Positions 11,674 through 20,864 are shown, counted from the first letter of the stretch. The stretch is 64,000 nt of DNA from Symbiodinium natans (GCA_905221605.1 CAJNDS010002383.1:190591-254590); one strand, 5' to 3'. Notes: generated by a model not told the origin, from the sequence alone. Numbers and translations are program-made.

Positions 11674-14600
11674 TCAGACAGGTGGCAAAATTGCCACGTA
11701 CCTCTGCACCAGGTCTTGGACGGATCCTAGATCGTCTCCTTTTGCTCCATTTAGAGCGTCTATCAGGCAGACCAAGTCATTCTTGGCCAATCGCGTCTCA
11801 GCTGCGACTGCATCAAGCATTCCATCAGCAATTTCTGGGGACACATACCCGTAAGCCCGGTTCATGAGGTGGGCGTAGATTGCTGACATGCTGTTCTGCA
11901 GCCCGTTGTCAGTGATGAGGTGCATCAGCTTGAGCTCCCACCACTCATACTTGCGTTTACCGGTTATAATCGTCTCGTCAGTGATTCTGCCTCTGTAGTA
12001 CCGGTAAATCAGCGAGTAGAATGGGAACTGCAACGGGCATTGCTCACACATCATCATGATGGAGAGCATTTTCGTCGCTGCTGCGGTTAAGAATGGGTCG
12101 TTTACATTGAAGGTGATGGTGGCGGCCGCGAAGGTTTTTCGGAGCTTTGGAAAACTCCTCATCGCTTTTCCGTCATTGAGTGGGACGAATATCCGGCTGA
12201 TGAATTCGATGCGCTGTGACTTGTCAATAAGTTTCTCAGCACTAACCCGGCCTGCGCGGTCCTGAGGTTCCAAACTCATGCCGGCGGCAGTGTACATGAC
12301 TGCCGTCATCACTCCGAGGACTTGTCGGGCGTCTTTTCCTTTCTTGCCTTTCGTCTCAAGTTTCTGGATGAAAGCCCAACGAAATCCTTTGAGTCTGTCG
12401 TCCCCCTCCCCGTTCAGGAACTCTGAATCTTCCTTCGTGACATGAAGACCTTTCGAAACGCGTATGATGGTCTCCGCGAGGCGTGTCGCTTTCTTCTTGA
12501 CTCCTTCAAGGACTTGGTTGATGAACTCAGGGTCATCTATCATGTGTGTCAGGAATTGAATGATCTCTTTCAAGGTGTAGACACGCATATCCCACATAGT
12601 GAAAATCCTCTCAAGCACAAAATCAATGGAGCGGTCGACAAACCAATTGATGGCGTAATTGCCAACTGATGTCAACCCGTCTCCAGAGTACCTAATGAGG
12701 ACCTCTGTGAACAATGTTAAGGTGTCGAACAAAATCTTGTCCTTCTTTTTCCACCTTGTTTTCGAAACATTCTTGAAGTCAAAAGCCTCTGGAAATTTAT
12801 TTGTAACAGCCTTCATGATAGCTTCCTCGATTATCCTTCTAAGTCCTGGCTTGCTTCTGTCGACGGTGCACTTGTCAGTGATCGAAGAGTCGAAACTCCC
12901 GAAATCCGTCGATGCAAAGCCGCCCGATTTATACTCGTTGTAAAAGAGTCGGACACGCTCGCAGACACCAGTGTTGTCGGTGCCCTTGATGCTGCGCTGG
13001 ACAAAGTAAGGTAACCGGAAGATCATCTGCTCGACTGTCTTATTCATCAAGGCCGCGGCAGCAGTGCCTTGTGGGCCTGTGTGTTGGATCAGTCTAGGCT
13101 TGATCTTCCCTAAAGCTTCATTAGGCTTCACAAACGCCTTGGTAGGCGGAAGCTTCGTCAATTCGGTGCCAGAGGCTGCCTCGAAATTGTCTTTCTTCAT
13201 TTGCTCCGTGAAGCTGCTTGGGGCGATTTCGTCAATGGACTTGTGCATGGGGAATAGGGATTTCCCATGCAACTCCGAGACGATCTCGCTTTGCGGTATC
13301 TCCATTAGTTCTGTGTCCTGCCTCCGAATGGTCTCTTCATCAATCTCGAGGATGGCAGGGAGAACTTTGTCGACTACCGCATGGACAGCTCTGCGGATTA
13401 ACTCCCATGGATTGCCTATTTGGTTCTTGAACGCAATACCGTCATATTCTACCTCGGCAAATTTCTCTGCATAATGCCGGTTCCCTATTCCGGCGATAGC
13501 ATTCGAGTGGGAGTTGCATGCGACATGAATTGCCGTGATGTCTTTGTCTGTGACACCTGGCATGGCGATCCTCGCTTTGGCTGTCACTTGCAGCTGTTCC
13601 AAAACATCGTCGTCAACGATGCAGGATTTTGCCTCATGCTCGAGGACAGCGAGTGCCTCCATCTTACGACCCATGTCTTTGCGTAGGTCTACCTTTTCCC
13701 AATCTGTGATGATCTGGACTCCCTCCATGGGTTTTCCAGCATCAGCAGTCGTGTAAGGGATTAGTGGGGTCCCTGGTTCAATGAACCTGGACGCACCATC
13801 TGGGTTGGAGCTCCCAGATGGTCTTTGTTCGTCTGCCGTTGGAACAGTCGCAGACGGTGCTGACGCATCAGCACTGGGCCCACTTTGCGGTCCGGTGACA
13901 CGAACACCGGTCTGGGTGCCAAAATGGCGATTGGGGAGGAACTGAATGTCCCCCCCCAGGGTCAAAAGCTCCGCCCGTACAGCATGTGCCAAGTATGTCT
14001 GGTAGCTGTACTGCTTGTCTAGAGACGGCTCTTCTACTATGGCTGAATGTGTGAGGTTGATGTTTGCTAACATCCCTTTGGACTTCTCGCGATCAGAACA
14101 CACCACGTGTTGTGCGCGATGCAGAAGTCTGTGGTGGTACCTCTCAACCGTGTACATAGGCCTATCTCCCGCGACAAAATGGCGGAGGGTGCATCCAGTG
14201 CACCGGTGAGCAAAAACTCGCGCCTGTACATAGCGATCGTCCTCACAGTACGGGGCGGTTGGAAAACCTGTCGGAAGACAGTAATGGCAAATTCCGCCTT
14301 CACGGACTGCCATCAATTCTCCAACCTGCGATCGTCTCGACAGGCGAAATGCAATGTCCCACTGGGTGAGCACATGTGATGTAAATGACCCAATATCCCA
14401 GATCAGGCGTCTGAGGACTTGGAAAAGCATGCTAGGCTGTGGAATGCCTGTGCTGAAATACGAACCAATCGATAATAGGGCAGCACTGATGTAACAAAAA
14501 TGAATGAAGCCGGTGGATTTGAAAGCTGCGATTTCGAGGAAAAAGAGTGAGACGTCAAAACTTGCCTCAGCAAACCACGCAGTGGACGTGAAGAAGGAGT

Positions 14601-15486
14601 GCAATACTTCTTCCGCCCGTGGTTGCACGGCTCTGTTTAGTCCACTGTGTCGAACTCGACTGTCGCTGCCATCCTCACCTCCGGCGTCGTCTTCACTCGG
14701 AAAGAGTCCTTCCAGAACTCGAGCGGCTTCAACACTTCGGCATCGCAGCGTGCTCCATAGAAGGGATGCGCCGGCATGGACACTGTCCCGTATGAGCTGT
14801 GCCACGACGGTGTTTCGCCCGACTCTTCCGATGAATCCGAGAATCCGACCTGGGCTATCCGCCCAAGGTCCTTCAGCTCCTCCCACGCTCTGGCAGTCAG
14901 TCCGAAGAGGATCCTGCCGCCCGTACGGTTCTTCGAAGATGGCACAGTCTTCATGAGGGCTAGCACAATCGGCCAGGTGTCCTCCAGAAGGTTGCCAATC
15001 TTCTCCCACCCTTCCGTGGAAGTCAATTGTGGGTGCATGGACCGATCGCGTGAGCTGTACAGCGTCGACCAGAAATTGCCAGAGTATAGCAAAACGGCCG
15101 CAGCTCGATGTCTCCCCGGTATCCCCTGCTTGAACTGTCTCATCTGGTACGCCTCCAAGGTCGTTTCGCTGAACTCCTCTTTCGCGGCGTAGGTCTCCAG
15201 ATCCACAAGCTCGTCCCGATCCATTATACATTGGCTCACGCCATAAATCAGGGGGATGTTCATGTCGAGGAGAGTCATCTCGATCTCCTTGTCGTCCAGC
15301 CCCGACCTCTCCACCGTCCTGTGGAGTTTGAGGTCGTTCTTGATGCTGAGTAGATGCGCTGTCACCAGCGCCGGCTTGCATGCCTTGTCCATAATCCGAT
15401 GAAGAGCCTGTACCGTTTCCATCTTGGCTCAAGGGCTCCGTATCTGCACTGGTCGCGGGTTGCGAAATGGTTGTTTGCAGATACAA
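11674..15486 (-). CDS. Endogenised positive-strand RNA virus replicase (RdRp frame)
   Basis: A 1270-codon stop-free frame on the minus strand. Residue numbers count from its first codon, a TTG at 15486 that is unlikely to be a real start. The polymerase core is clear: motif F around KIKPRLIQ (R798), motif A TDFGSFDSS (D861 and D866), motif B SGDGLTSVGN (934-943) and motif C NGEGDDRL (D1029-D1030). About 85 residues separate B and C, more than I expect for small tombus-like polymerases. Upstream lie hydrophobic segments near 310-345 and a Cys/His cluster (CHYC near 400, HRCTGC near 430). The first 280 or so codons overlap ORF1 in another frame and look like a non-coding shadow, so the functional part probably begins near 14640 after a -1 shift from ORF1. 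The product would copy viral RNA. I place it only loosely, as a GDD-type, possibly Kitrinoviricota-like polymerase. Lack of stops suggests recent insertion or selection. Confidence 0.88.
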   Translation of the reverse strand: MYLQTTISQPATSADTEPLSQDGNGTGSSSDYGQGMQAGAGDSASTQHQERPQTPQDGGEVGAGRQGDRDDSPRHEHPPDLWREPMYNGSGRACGSGDLRRERGVQRNDLGGVPDETVQAGDTGETSSCGRFAILWQFLVDAVQLTRSVHAPTIDFHGRVGEDWQPSGGHLADCASPHEDCAIFEEPYGRQDPLRTDCQSVGGAEGPWADSPGRILGFIGRVGRNTVVAQLIRDSVHAGASLLWSTLRCRSVEAARVLEGLFPSEDDAGGEDGSDSRVRHSGLNRAVQPRAEEVLHSFFTSTAWFAEASFDVSLFFLEIAAFKSTGFIHFCYISAALLSIGSYFSTGIPQPSMLFQVLRRLIWDIGSFTSHVLTQWDIAFRLSRRSQVGELMAVREGGICHYCLPTGFPTAPYCEDDRYVQARVFAHRCTGCTLRHFVAGDRPMYTVERYHHRLLHRAQHVVCSDREKSKGMLANINLTHSAIVEEPSLDKQYSYQTYLAHAVRAELLTLGGDIQFLPNRHFGTQTGVRVTGPQSGPSADASAPSATVPTADEQRPSGSSNPDGASRFIEPGTPLIPYTTADAGKPMEGVQIITDWEKVDLRKDMGRKMEALAVLEHEAKSCIVDDDVLEQLQVTAKARIAMPGVTDKDITAIHVACNSHSNAIAGIGNRHYAEKFAEVEYDGIAFKNQIGNPWELIRRAVHAVVDKVLPAILEIDEETIRRQDTELMEIPQSEIVSELHGKSLFPMHKSIDEIAPSSFTEQMKKDNFEAASGTELTKLPPTKAFVKPNEALGKIKPRLIQHTGPQGTAAAALMNKTVEQMIFRLPYFVQRSIKGTDNTGVCERVRLFYNEYKSGGFASTDFGSFDSSITDKCTVDRSKPGLRRIIEEAIMKAVTNKFPEAFDFKNVSKTRWKKKDKILFDTLTLFTEVLIRYSGDGLTSVGNYAINWFVDRSIDFVLERIFTMWDMRVYTLKEIIQFLTHMIDDPEFINQVLEGVKKKATRLAETIIRVSKGLHVTKEDSEFLNGEGDDRLKGFRWAFIQKLETKGKKGKDARQVLGVMTAVMYTAAGMSLEPQDRAGRVSAEKLIDKSQRIEFISRIFVPLNDGKAMRSFPKLRKTFAAATITFNVNDPFLTAAATKMLSIMMMCEQCPLQFPFYSLIYRYYRGRITDETIITGKRKYEWWELKLMHLITDNGLQNSMSAIYAHLMNRAYGYVSPEIADGMLDAVAAETRLAKNDLVCLIDALNGAKGDDLGSVQDLVQRYVAILPPV
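14637..15422 (-). CDS. Endogenous RNA virus ORF1, unknown function
   Basis: A 261-codon frame with an ATG at 15422, about 100 nt downstream of the relic spliced leader, ending in TAA at 14637. Its composition is that of a real soluble protein (balanced charged and hydrophobic residues, for example LLDMNIPLIYG and YQMRQFKQG), unlike the Gly/Asp/Arg-rich shadow translation in the replicase frame over the same bases. I recognise no domain. The replicase frame is reached by a -1 shift (15486 minus 15422 is 64, remainder 1), an arrangement like viral fusion by programmed -1 frameshifting. I found no textbook slippery heptamer in the last 120 bases before the stop. Alternatives are reinitiation, or an indel since integration. 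The start codon lies inside a segment complementary to the host spliced leader. Confidence 0.7.
   Translation of the reverse strand: METVQALHRIMDKACKPALVTAHLLSIKNDLKLHRTVERSGLDDKEIEMTLLDMNIPLIYGVSQCIMDRDELVDLETYAAKEEFSETTLEAYQMRQFKQGIPGRHRAAAVLLYSGNFWSTLYSSRDRSMHPQLTSTEGWEKIGNLLEDTWPIVLALMKTVPSSKNRTGGRILFGLTARAWEELKDLGRIAQVGFSDSSEESGETPSWHSSYGTVSMPAHPFYGARCDAEVLKPLEFWKDSFRVKTTPEVRMAATVEFDTVD
15413..15433 (+). promoter_or_regulatory. Near-complement of the spliced leader over the ORF1 start codon
   Basis: Read on plus, these 21 bases match the dinoflagellate spliced leader at 18 of 21 positions, with an unbroken TTGGCTCAAG end. In the viral-sense RNA it is therefore antisense to the leader, with one mismatch convertible to a G-U pair. 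The ORF1 ATG (15420-15422) lies inside it. It could pair with the leader at the RNA's own 5' end (15524-15542), or with free SL RNA. Confidence 0.6.
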
Positions 15487-15504
15487 AACTACGTGCGCTA
15501 TTGC

Positions 15505-15529
15505 CTCAAGGTTTGTGGAGTACCTTGAG
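15505..15529 (-). other. Local hairpin abutting the SL relic
   Basis: CTCAAGGT and ACCTTGAG form a perfect 8-bp inverted repeat around a 9-base loop. One arm uses the last bases of the spliced-leader relic, so this hairpin would compete with pairing to 15413-15433. It might alternatively be a remnant of the SL RNA's own stem that includes the GT donor. Confidence 0.5.
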
Positions 15530-15542
15530 CCAAAATGGCTAC
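15524..15542 (-). other. Relic dinoflagellate spliced leader at the viral 5' end
   Basis: The minus strand reads GTAGCCATTTTGGCTCAAG, a perfect match to the last 19 of the leader's roughly 22 bases. The remaining 5' bases are altered where the telomere-type tract begins. All dinoflagellate nuclear mRNAs receive this leader in trans. A genomic copy upstream of a gene marks a processed transcript that was reverse transcribed and inserted. It identifies the host group and the direction of the viral insert. Confidence 0.93.
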
Positions 15543-15543
15543 T

Positions 15544-15591
15544 AGGGTTTAGGGTTTAGGGTTTAGGGTTTAGGCAGGGTTTAGGGTTTAA
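15544..15591 (+). repeat. Interstitial telomere-type tract abutting the viral insert
   Basis: About six TTTAGGG units with one interruption (TTTAGGCAGGG). It begins within two bases of the SL relic, so the 5' end of the insert joins telomere-type DNA directly. Confidence 0.93.
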
Positions 15592-18500
15592 TCGCTCACA
15601 CTCGGACAAGCCAGGTGAGGTGCAATGTGTTCAGCACCAGGGTGTGCGCCTACATGTCCAACTCGCAGCGCATCATCCAACCTTTCCCTGACAACACAAG
15701 GCCTCTTTCAAGCCTGAATGACGCCTCTTCCTCGGAGCCTCTTATCACGGAAAAACCTGACACTGACGACCACCGGAAACCAAGGGACCGCTGTAAGTAG
15801 CTGGCACGCTTATGCGTGATCATCAGAACCTCTGCGCCAAGGACTGTCTTTTGTTTTTGTGTGGCTGTGTGGGTGGGTGGGGGATGCGGGGTGGGAGGCA
15901 ACTGCAGATGCTACGACGGCACTGGCAAGCTGGGCGATGCAAGCTGCACAATCCAATGGTGTAAGTCCGCATTGCACCAATACATCACTCAAAGTCTTAC
16001 TCCCAAAGATCCATCGAAAAAAACATGCAGGAAATCAAAAAATCAGTATGGAACTACAAACCCATATGAACCGGACAAAACAATTTTATGACGGTTTTGG
16101 AAAAGGGCTCTGCGTCTGTCGATAGACGACGATGTCACACCGATTTCAAAGAAAACTGCAACTGTTCATGTCTCCACAGCGCCCGAATTTGATGAAAAAA
16201 CATGACACATTTCTTAAAGTCTAGGAGCGGGGGTGAACACCCCCCCCCCACCACCCCCCACCCTCATTGGCCCCCCACCACCGCACCGCAAAGCAAAAGG
16301 CAGGTAGCCGGAGAAGTCCCAGCAGTTATGGGCGCGGGCGCGGGCTCCGTGGCCTTTGTGGCCTCTGTGGCCAGCGGCAGAAAACCTGCAGGGGATCCAC
16401 CCTTTTTGATGTGTCCCCCTCTGCTTCTGCTTCGTTTGGCTCGGGTTCAGGCAGCTCAGGCTTTCGGACTTTTCTTCCGGAAGCTCACATGCTCAGCATG
16501 TGGGGTTTATAGACTCTCGCAGAGTAACAAGGCTACGTATACTTAGCCATCTAAAGCCGCACGTGCAGCACAGCTGTCCATGTGCAACTTCCTGCCTGGG
16601 CATCAGCCAATAGAAGGACCATACGCCACCATGCAAGACCCAAGTTTGGAATCACGGGTTGCACTGCGAGCCTAGCTACGCAAACCGCAAGCTGAAGGCA
16701 AGACAATTTCAGCAACATTCAGCATAAGCTTTGTGCACTTTGCTTTCCAGCCTTGGGCTGGCGCTGCTGTGGCTGCCGCAGCTGCCACGGCTGCCGTGGC
16801 TGCCGTGTCGACGGCGACGACGGGAGCCGTCGCCACAGGTGCTGCGCGGAGCTCCGCAGCGGCGTTCGCGGCGGCGTTCTGTGACACGGCCTCAGAATCA
16901 GGAATATTTCTCAGGACTGTCCGGACCGGTCATCGACTTACGATTTTGATGCTTGTTCGATGGCCTAAACGCTTGGGCACGAGGCGTCTCGCCGATACGG
17001 GTGCGTCAGGCTAGAACCTTTCAGCCTTGGCCACTCTACGCAGCAGGAAGGCGTTGTACGCAATGCAACCTTGACGACGACGCTGCGGCTCTGATACAAG
17101 TGAGATTTGGATCAAAACCGGTGTCAAGCCGGCTCTGAATGGACCGAATGGACTCAAAAGACCACGTCCGTCCACTCATCCCTTAAAAAAGGTCCTGATC
17201 CCCAAGCTTAATAAAATTAAGACATTTAACAGGCTTTTACAATATATAATATATCTACATTTATATATTGTCTAAAAACCGTCTGAGCCTCCGCAGCACT
17301 GCCCAGGGCGGGCCCTTCGACACCGGCGACGACTGTCGGCCTCGCCACGGACTCGGGGATGCCCAAGCTCAAGATGCCTGAACAGGGGTACTCGTGCGGT
17401 TTGCATTATCGGCCCAGCACTTGTTTCAAGACCAGAAAGAGGGTTGCAGCTGTGCTGGGCGCACCGTGAAGACTCCAAGCCCTCCAGCTAAGAAGCAAGT
17501 GGAACTAACACGCCTCAGGCAGCAGCTGCGAACAGCACGGTGATTGCCCCCCCCCCCCTCCCCCTTTTTGCAGCAGGACTCCTCACCACTGCCTGCCTCG
17601 CCCCTCCCCCCTCCCAGACCACAAGCTTTTTTGGCTGGGCATTCGGGCCTGAAAAGGTTTGGAGGTAACCAGAACTTTGCGACAGGCTGAAAGCCTTGGG
17701 CACAGTCCTGTTCTTCCTTTCTGGTGAAAATTATACATATATATATATATATATATATTTATTTATTTATTTATTTATTATATTGTTTTCAGTTTTTAAT
17801 ACATTTTTAAGTGAGGCATTGTGAGGAGCCTCGGCGATCTTCCTTGGCAGGCTGCGGCTCCCCTTGGAGCGGGTTGGCCTCTGCCTGCTGGCAGCGGGAC
17901 CAGACATTGGATGTAGCAATCTCCTCTCGCTATTCTCTGAGTTGTGCCTTTCAACCCTTTGAAACTTATTTCTAAATAGCTTCCCGTAGAAGGAAAGAAG
18001 TGATTTAAAAAAGTATCCCAAACCACAGCCCAGTTCTAGATCCTAGACTTTCACAGGGGCCCTTTTCAAACAAGGGCACGGGCCTCGGGGCTACAACGCG
18101 ATCCCAAGATACGCTGATCCACGATTCCTCCTTGCCACAGAGCTGGGGATCTTGTCCAAGGCAAAGTGCAGCATGGCTCCGAACCCCAATTCTGGCACGA
18201 AGGCTCCATGGCCCAAGCCCCAGAAGGCCTCCTAGAACGTCGGCCAAACAAGTTCCGCGCTGCCGCGAAAAGCAACCCAGCCGTTGCAAACGCCGCTGAA
18301 CATCCTAAAGCCTCATTCTTGCAAATCCTAAGCTGCTATGCAAATCCAAACTCCACGCGGAAATCCCCAAAACTAGTTGAGTTCTTGTGACATCTTGAAA
18401 ATTTTCCGGCCCCGCTGAGATGGATGGGCATCGGAAGCAATACCAGTATTCTTCAGCCTCCCAACGACACTCTTTTGAATATGAAGAACTCCGAAGCCCT

Positions 18501-19480
18501 GCCAGGCTCCCGGTTTGTCTGCTGCCGAGCCTGACCCTGCAGAGGACATGAGCCGTACATCCAGCGATCGTCGTCCTGAACGGTTTCTGGTTGGTTTTTT
18601 TCCACCCGTTTCGCAAGCGTTTACGGGGAAAAGGTCAGAGACATATTGGAGCCCAAGTACGGACAAACTGGATTGCTTCTGAGCGGGCCTAAGGACTGTT
18701 TACTTGTGTAGAACCCAGAAGTACAATCAACCATCACCCACACACCCGGCTACGCCGAACCAAGTTCACAAGGGTTTAGGGTTTAGGAAAGGAGGGGGGT
18801 GGGGGGGGGGGAATGCTCTTAGGAGTCTAAGGGGTCTGAGTTGCTTTCGCCACAGCTATGGGTGTTTGGGTTGGATTCACAAAGCCCGATCCTGGCCCAC
18901 CAAGGATGCGAGAACCCTTCGAGCCGCCCGGTTTGCTTTGATTAAATTTCAAGCCCATGCCATGCCTCCCTTCAGGGACCGAATTCGCTGTCTGCGCCCC
19001 TGAAGCTAGAGCTCACGACCTGGAATCTGGAAAGTCGCCGGAAATGAGCCCGCCCGCTCCCTTCGTCAGCCGCACTCCCAAGGTTCAACATAGGCTTGAG
19101 GGCCAAGGCTTAGTGTGTTCTTGACTTTTGGATTGGCGTGGGTCCAGAGCCTGCTGCTCAGTAGGCAGGGTCAGATAAACGCCCCAGGATGGACTTCAGA
19201 AAATTACCATCGAACAGCATGGCATTTGCAAACAACGCTGTGAAGACCCTACACGGCACCTCGCTGGCCATGTATGTGCATCGGATGGCGGAGCCGGTTC
19301 TGCAGAAGCCGTCGTCTTTCCTGATGGACCGCTTCAGTGCTGGCTCAGTGGCGATTTCCGTGTCCCAGCCCCCAAGCTCCAACCAGCTGAATGGAACTCT
19401 CTGAGGTCGCTCTCAAGCTTCGGGCACCTTCCCGAAGCGCCTTCAAGTAAAACTCGGCTAGGTTTGAACCTAAGCCCTGA
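15592..19480. other. Long stretch without a recognisable gene
   Basis: It includes an alanine-rich open frame on both strands at 16680-16960 that looks like GC-rich low complexity, a (TA)n/(TTTA)n run at about 17735-17785, polyC/polyG runs, and a two-unit TTTAGGG stretch at 18774-18787. No domains are seen. Confidence 0.4.
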
Positions 19481-19888
19481 AATAATAGTCATAATAATAA
19501 TAACAATAATAATCATAATCATAATGATAATAATGATAATGATAGTGATAATAAGAAGAAGAAGAATGATAATTATAATGATAATTATAATGATAATAAT
19601 GATAATCATGATAATAATGAGAATGATAATAATGATACTAATGATAATAATGATAATAATAAGAATAATAATGATAATGATAATAATGATAATAATGATG
19701 ATAATGATAATAATGATAATAATGATAATAATGATAATAATGATAATAATGATAATAATGATAATAATGATAATAATGATAATAATGATAATAATGATAA
19801 TAATGATAATAATGATAATGATGGTGATAGTGATTGTGATAGTGATAGTGATAGCGATAGCGATAGTGATAATGATAATAAAAGGCCC
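19481..19888 (+). repeat. AT-rich microsatellite, mostly (AATGATAAT)n
   Basis: About 400 bases built from ATAATA, AATGAT and ATAATGATA units, with a pure 9-bp block in the middle (about 19690-19820) and a GATAGT/GATAGC block at the end. It translates to Ile/Met or Ser/Leu repeats, which are artefacts of the repeat. Confidence 0.95.
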
Positions 19889-19998
19889 ACGAAAAAGAGC
19901 GAATGAAAGAAACAGAAGCCCCCTTCTCTTGGCGACCGGGCCAGCTCCAGCAGTTGCAAACGCCGCGCTGGCGCTGGCAGCTGTTCATGCAATCCTTA

Positions 19999-20069
19999 TA
20001 GGGTTTAGGGTTTAGGGTTTAGGGTTTAGGGTTTAGGGTTTAGGGTTTAGGGTTTAGGGTTTAGGGTTT
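19999..20069 (+). repeat. Interstitial telomere-type tract
   Basis: About ten perfect TTTAGGG units between the microsatellite and the foldback element. Confidence 0.95.
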
Positions 20070-20238
20070 AGCTCGTTTGGGTTGGCTTCGAGGGCCTTCT
20101 GGGTTCATTGAGAGACTATCTTCCGGCATCCAGGAGGTCTTGCAGTTTAACGTTTCCAGCTTGCGAATAGTATGACAAGATCGAGACGACAGAACAAATC
20201 AAATTTGGCAAATCTGGGGCAAAAGCTAGGCATTCGTC

Positions 20239-20864
20239 TTATCTAAGTTCTAAAGATATGTGTTAGTCCACACAACAAAAGTAGGACGACGGCAAAACGA
20301 CGGAGGGACGACGGTGGGACGACGGAGGGACGATGGTGGGACGACGGAGGGACGAGGGCACAAGACGACGGAGGGACGACGGCAGGATGACGGCAGGACG
20401 ACGGCAGGACGCCGGGGGGACGACGGGGGGACGACGGGGGGACGACGGGGGGACGACTCGTCGAGCCGTCGTCGCGCCGTCGTCACGCCGTCATAAGGCC
20501 TAGTTTAAGCCCAAACTAGGCCTTATTTAGCCCGAACTAGGCCTTATTTCCCGTCATAAGGCCTAGTTTAAGCCCAAACTAGGCCTTATGACGGCGGGAC
20601 GACGGCGGGACGACGGCGGGACGACGGCGCGACGACGGCGCGACGACGGCGCGACGACGGCGCGACAGCCGTCGTCCCCCCGTCGTCACCCCGTCGTCGC
20701 GCCATCGCACCCTGTCGTCGCGCCGTCGTCACACCGTCGTCGCCCCGTCGCCACCCCGTCGTCGCGCCGTCGTCATCCCATCGTCGCCCCGTCAAAGCCC
20801 TGACGTCTAGACCCCTCTAGCTGGACTAGAAACCATACCCCACATATCTCTAGAACTTAGATAA
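20239..20864. mobile_element. Foldback-type transposon with minisatellite arms
   Basis: A 626-bp element. The terminal inverted repeats are 24 bp with one mismatch: 20239-20262 begins TTATCTAAGTTCTAAAGATA, and 20841-20864 is its complement. CATTCGTC occurs immediately outside each end (20231-20238 and 20865-20872), an 8-bp target duplication of the size made by hAT-type transposases. The following TT is also shared, so 9-10 bp is possible. The left arm is a GACGACGG-based minisatellite (about 20283-20460), the right arm its complement (about 20660-20800), and the centre holds nested palindromes. It has no transposase; the open frames inside are repeat translations. It must depend on an enzyme encoded elsewhere. 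Confidence 0.85.
20488..20594. repeat. Nested palindromes at the centre of the foldback element
   Basis: AAGGCCTAGTTT, the spacer AAGCCC and AAACTAGGCCTT form a hairpin that occurs twice, with a related single arm (CGAACTAGGCCTTATT) between. The block is bracketed by CGTCAT and ATGACG, so it forms the tip of the element-long inverted repeat. Confidence 0.85.

Noticed and set aside
13910-13932. GCCATTTTGGC core of the spliced leader inside the replicase frame
   Set aside because: Only 11 bases match, it lies in coding sequence (NRHFGTQ), and the word is itself near-palindromic; chance is more likely than a relic.
14640-15486. First 280 codons of the replicase frame as a protein domain
   Set aside because: Composition is shadow-like and the overlapping ATG-started ORF1 has better protein character; the frame opens at a TTG, not an ATG.
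11674-15486. Assignment of the virus to Alvernaviridae (known dinoflagellate RNA viruses)
   Set aside because: The motif A, B and C sequences do not resemble the sobemo-like pattern I expect there. Left unassigned, as no database comparison was possible.
19464-20015. 183-codon Ile/Met-rich frame and Ser/Leu frames on the other strand
   Set aside because: Direct translations of an AT microsatellite.
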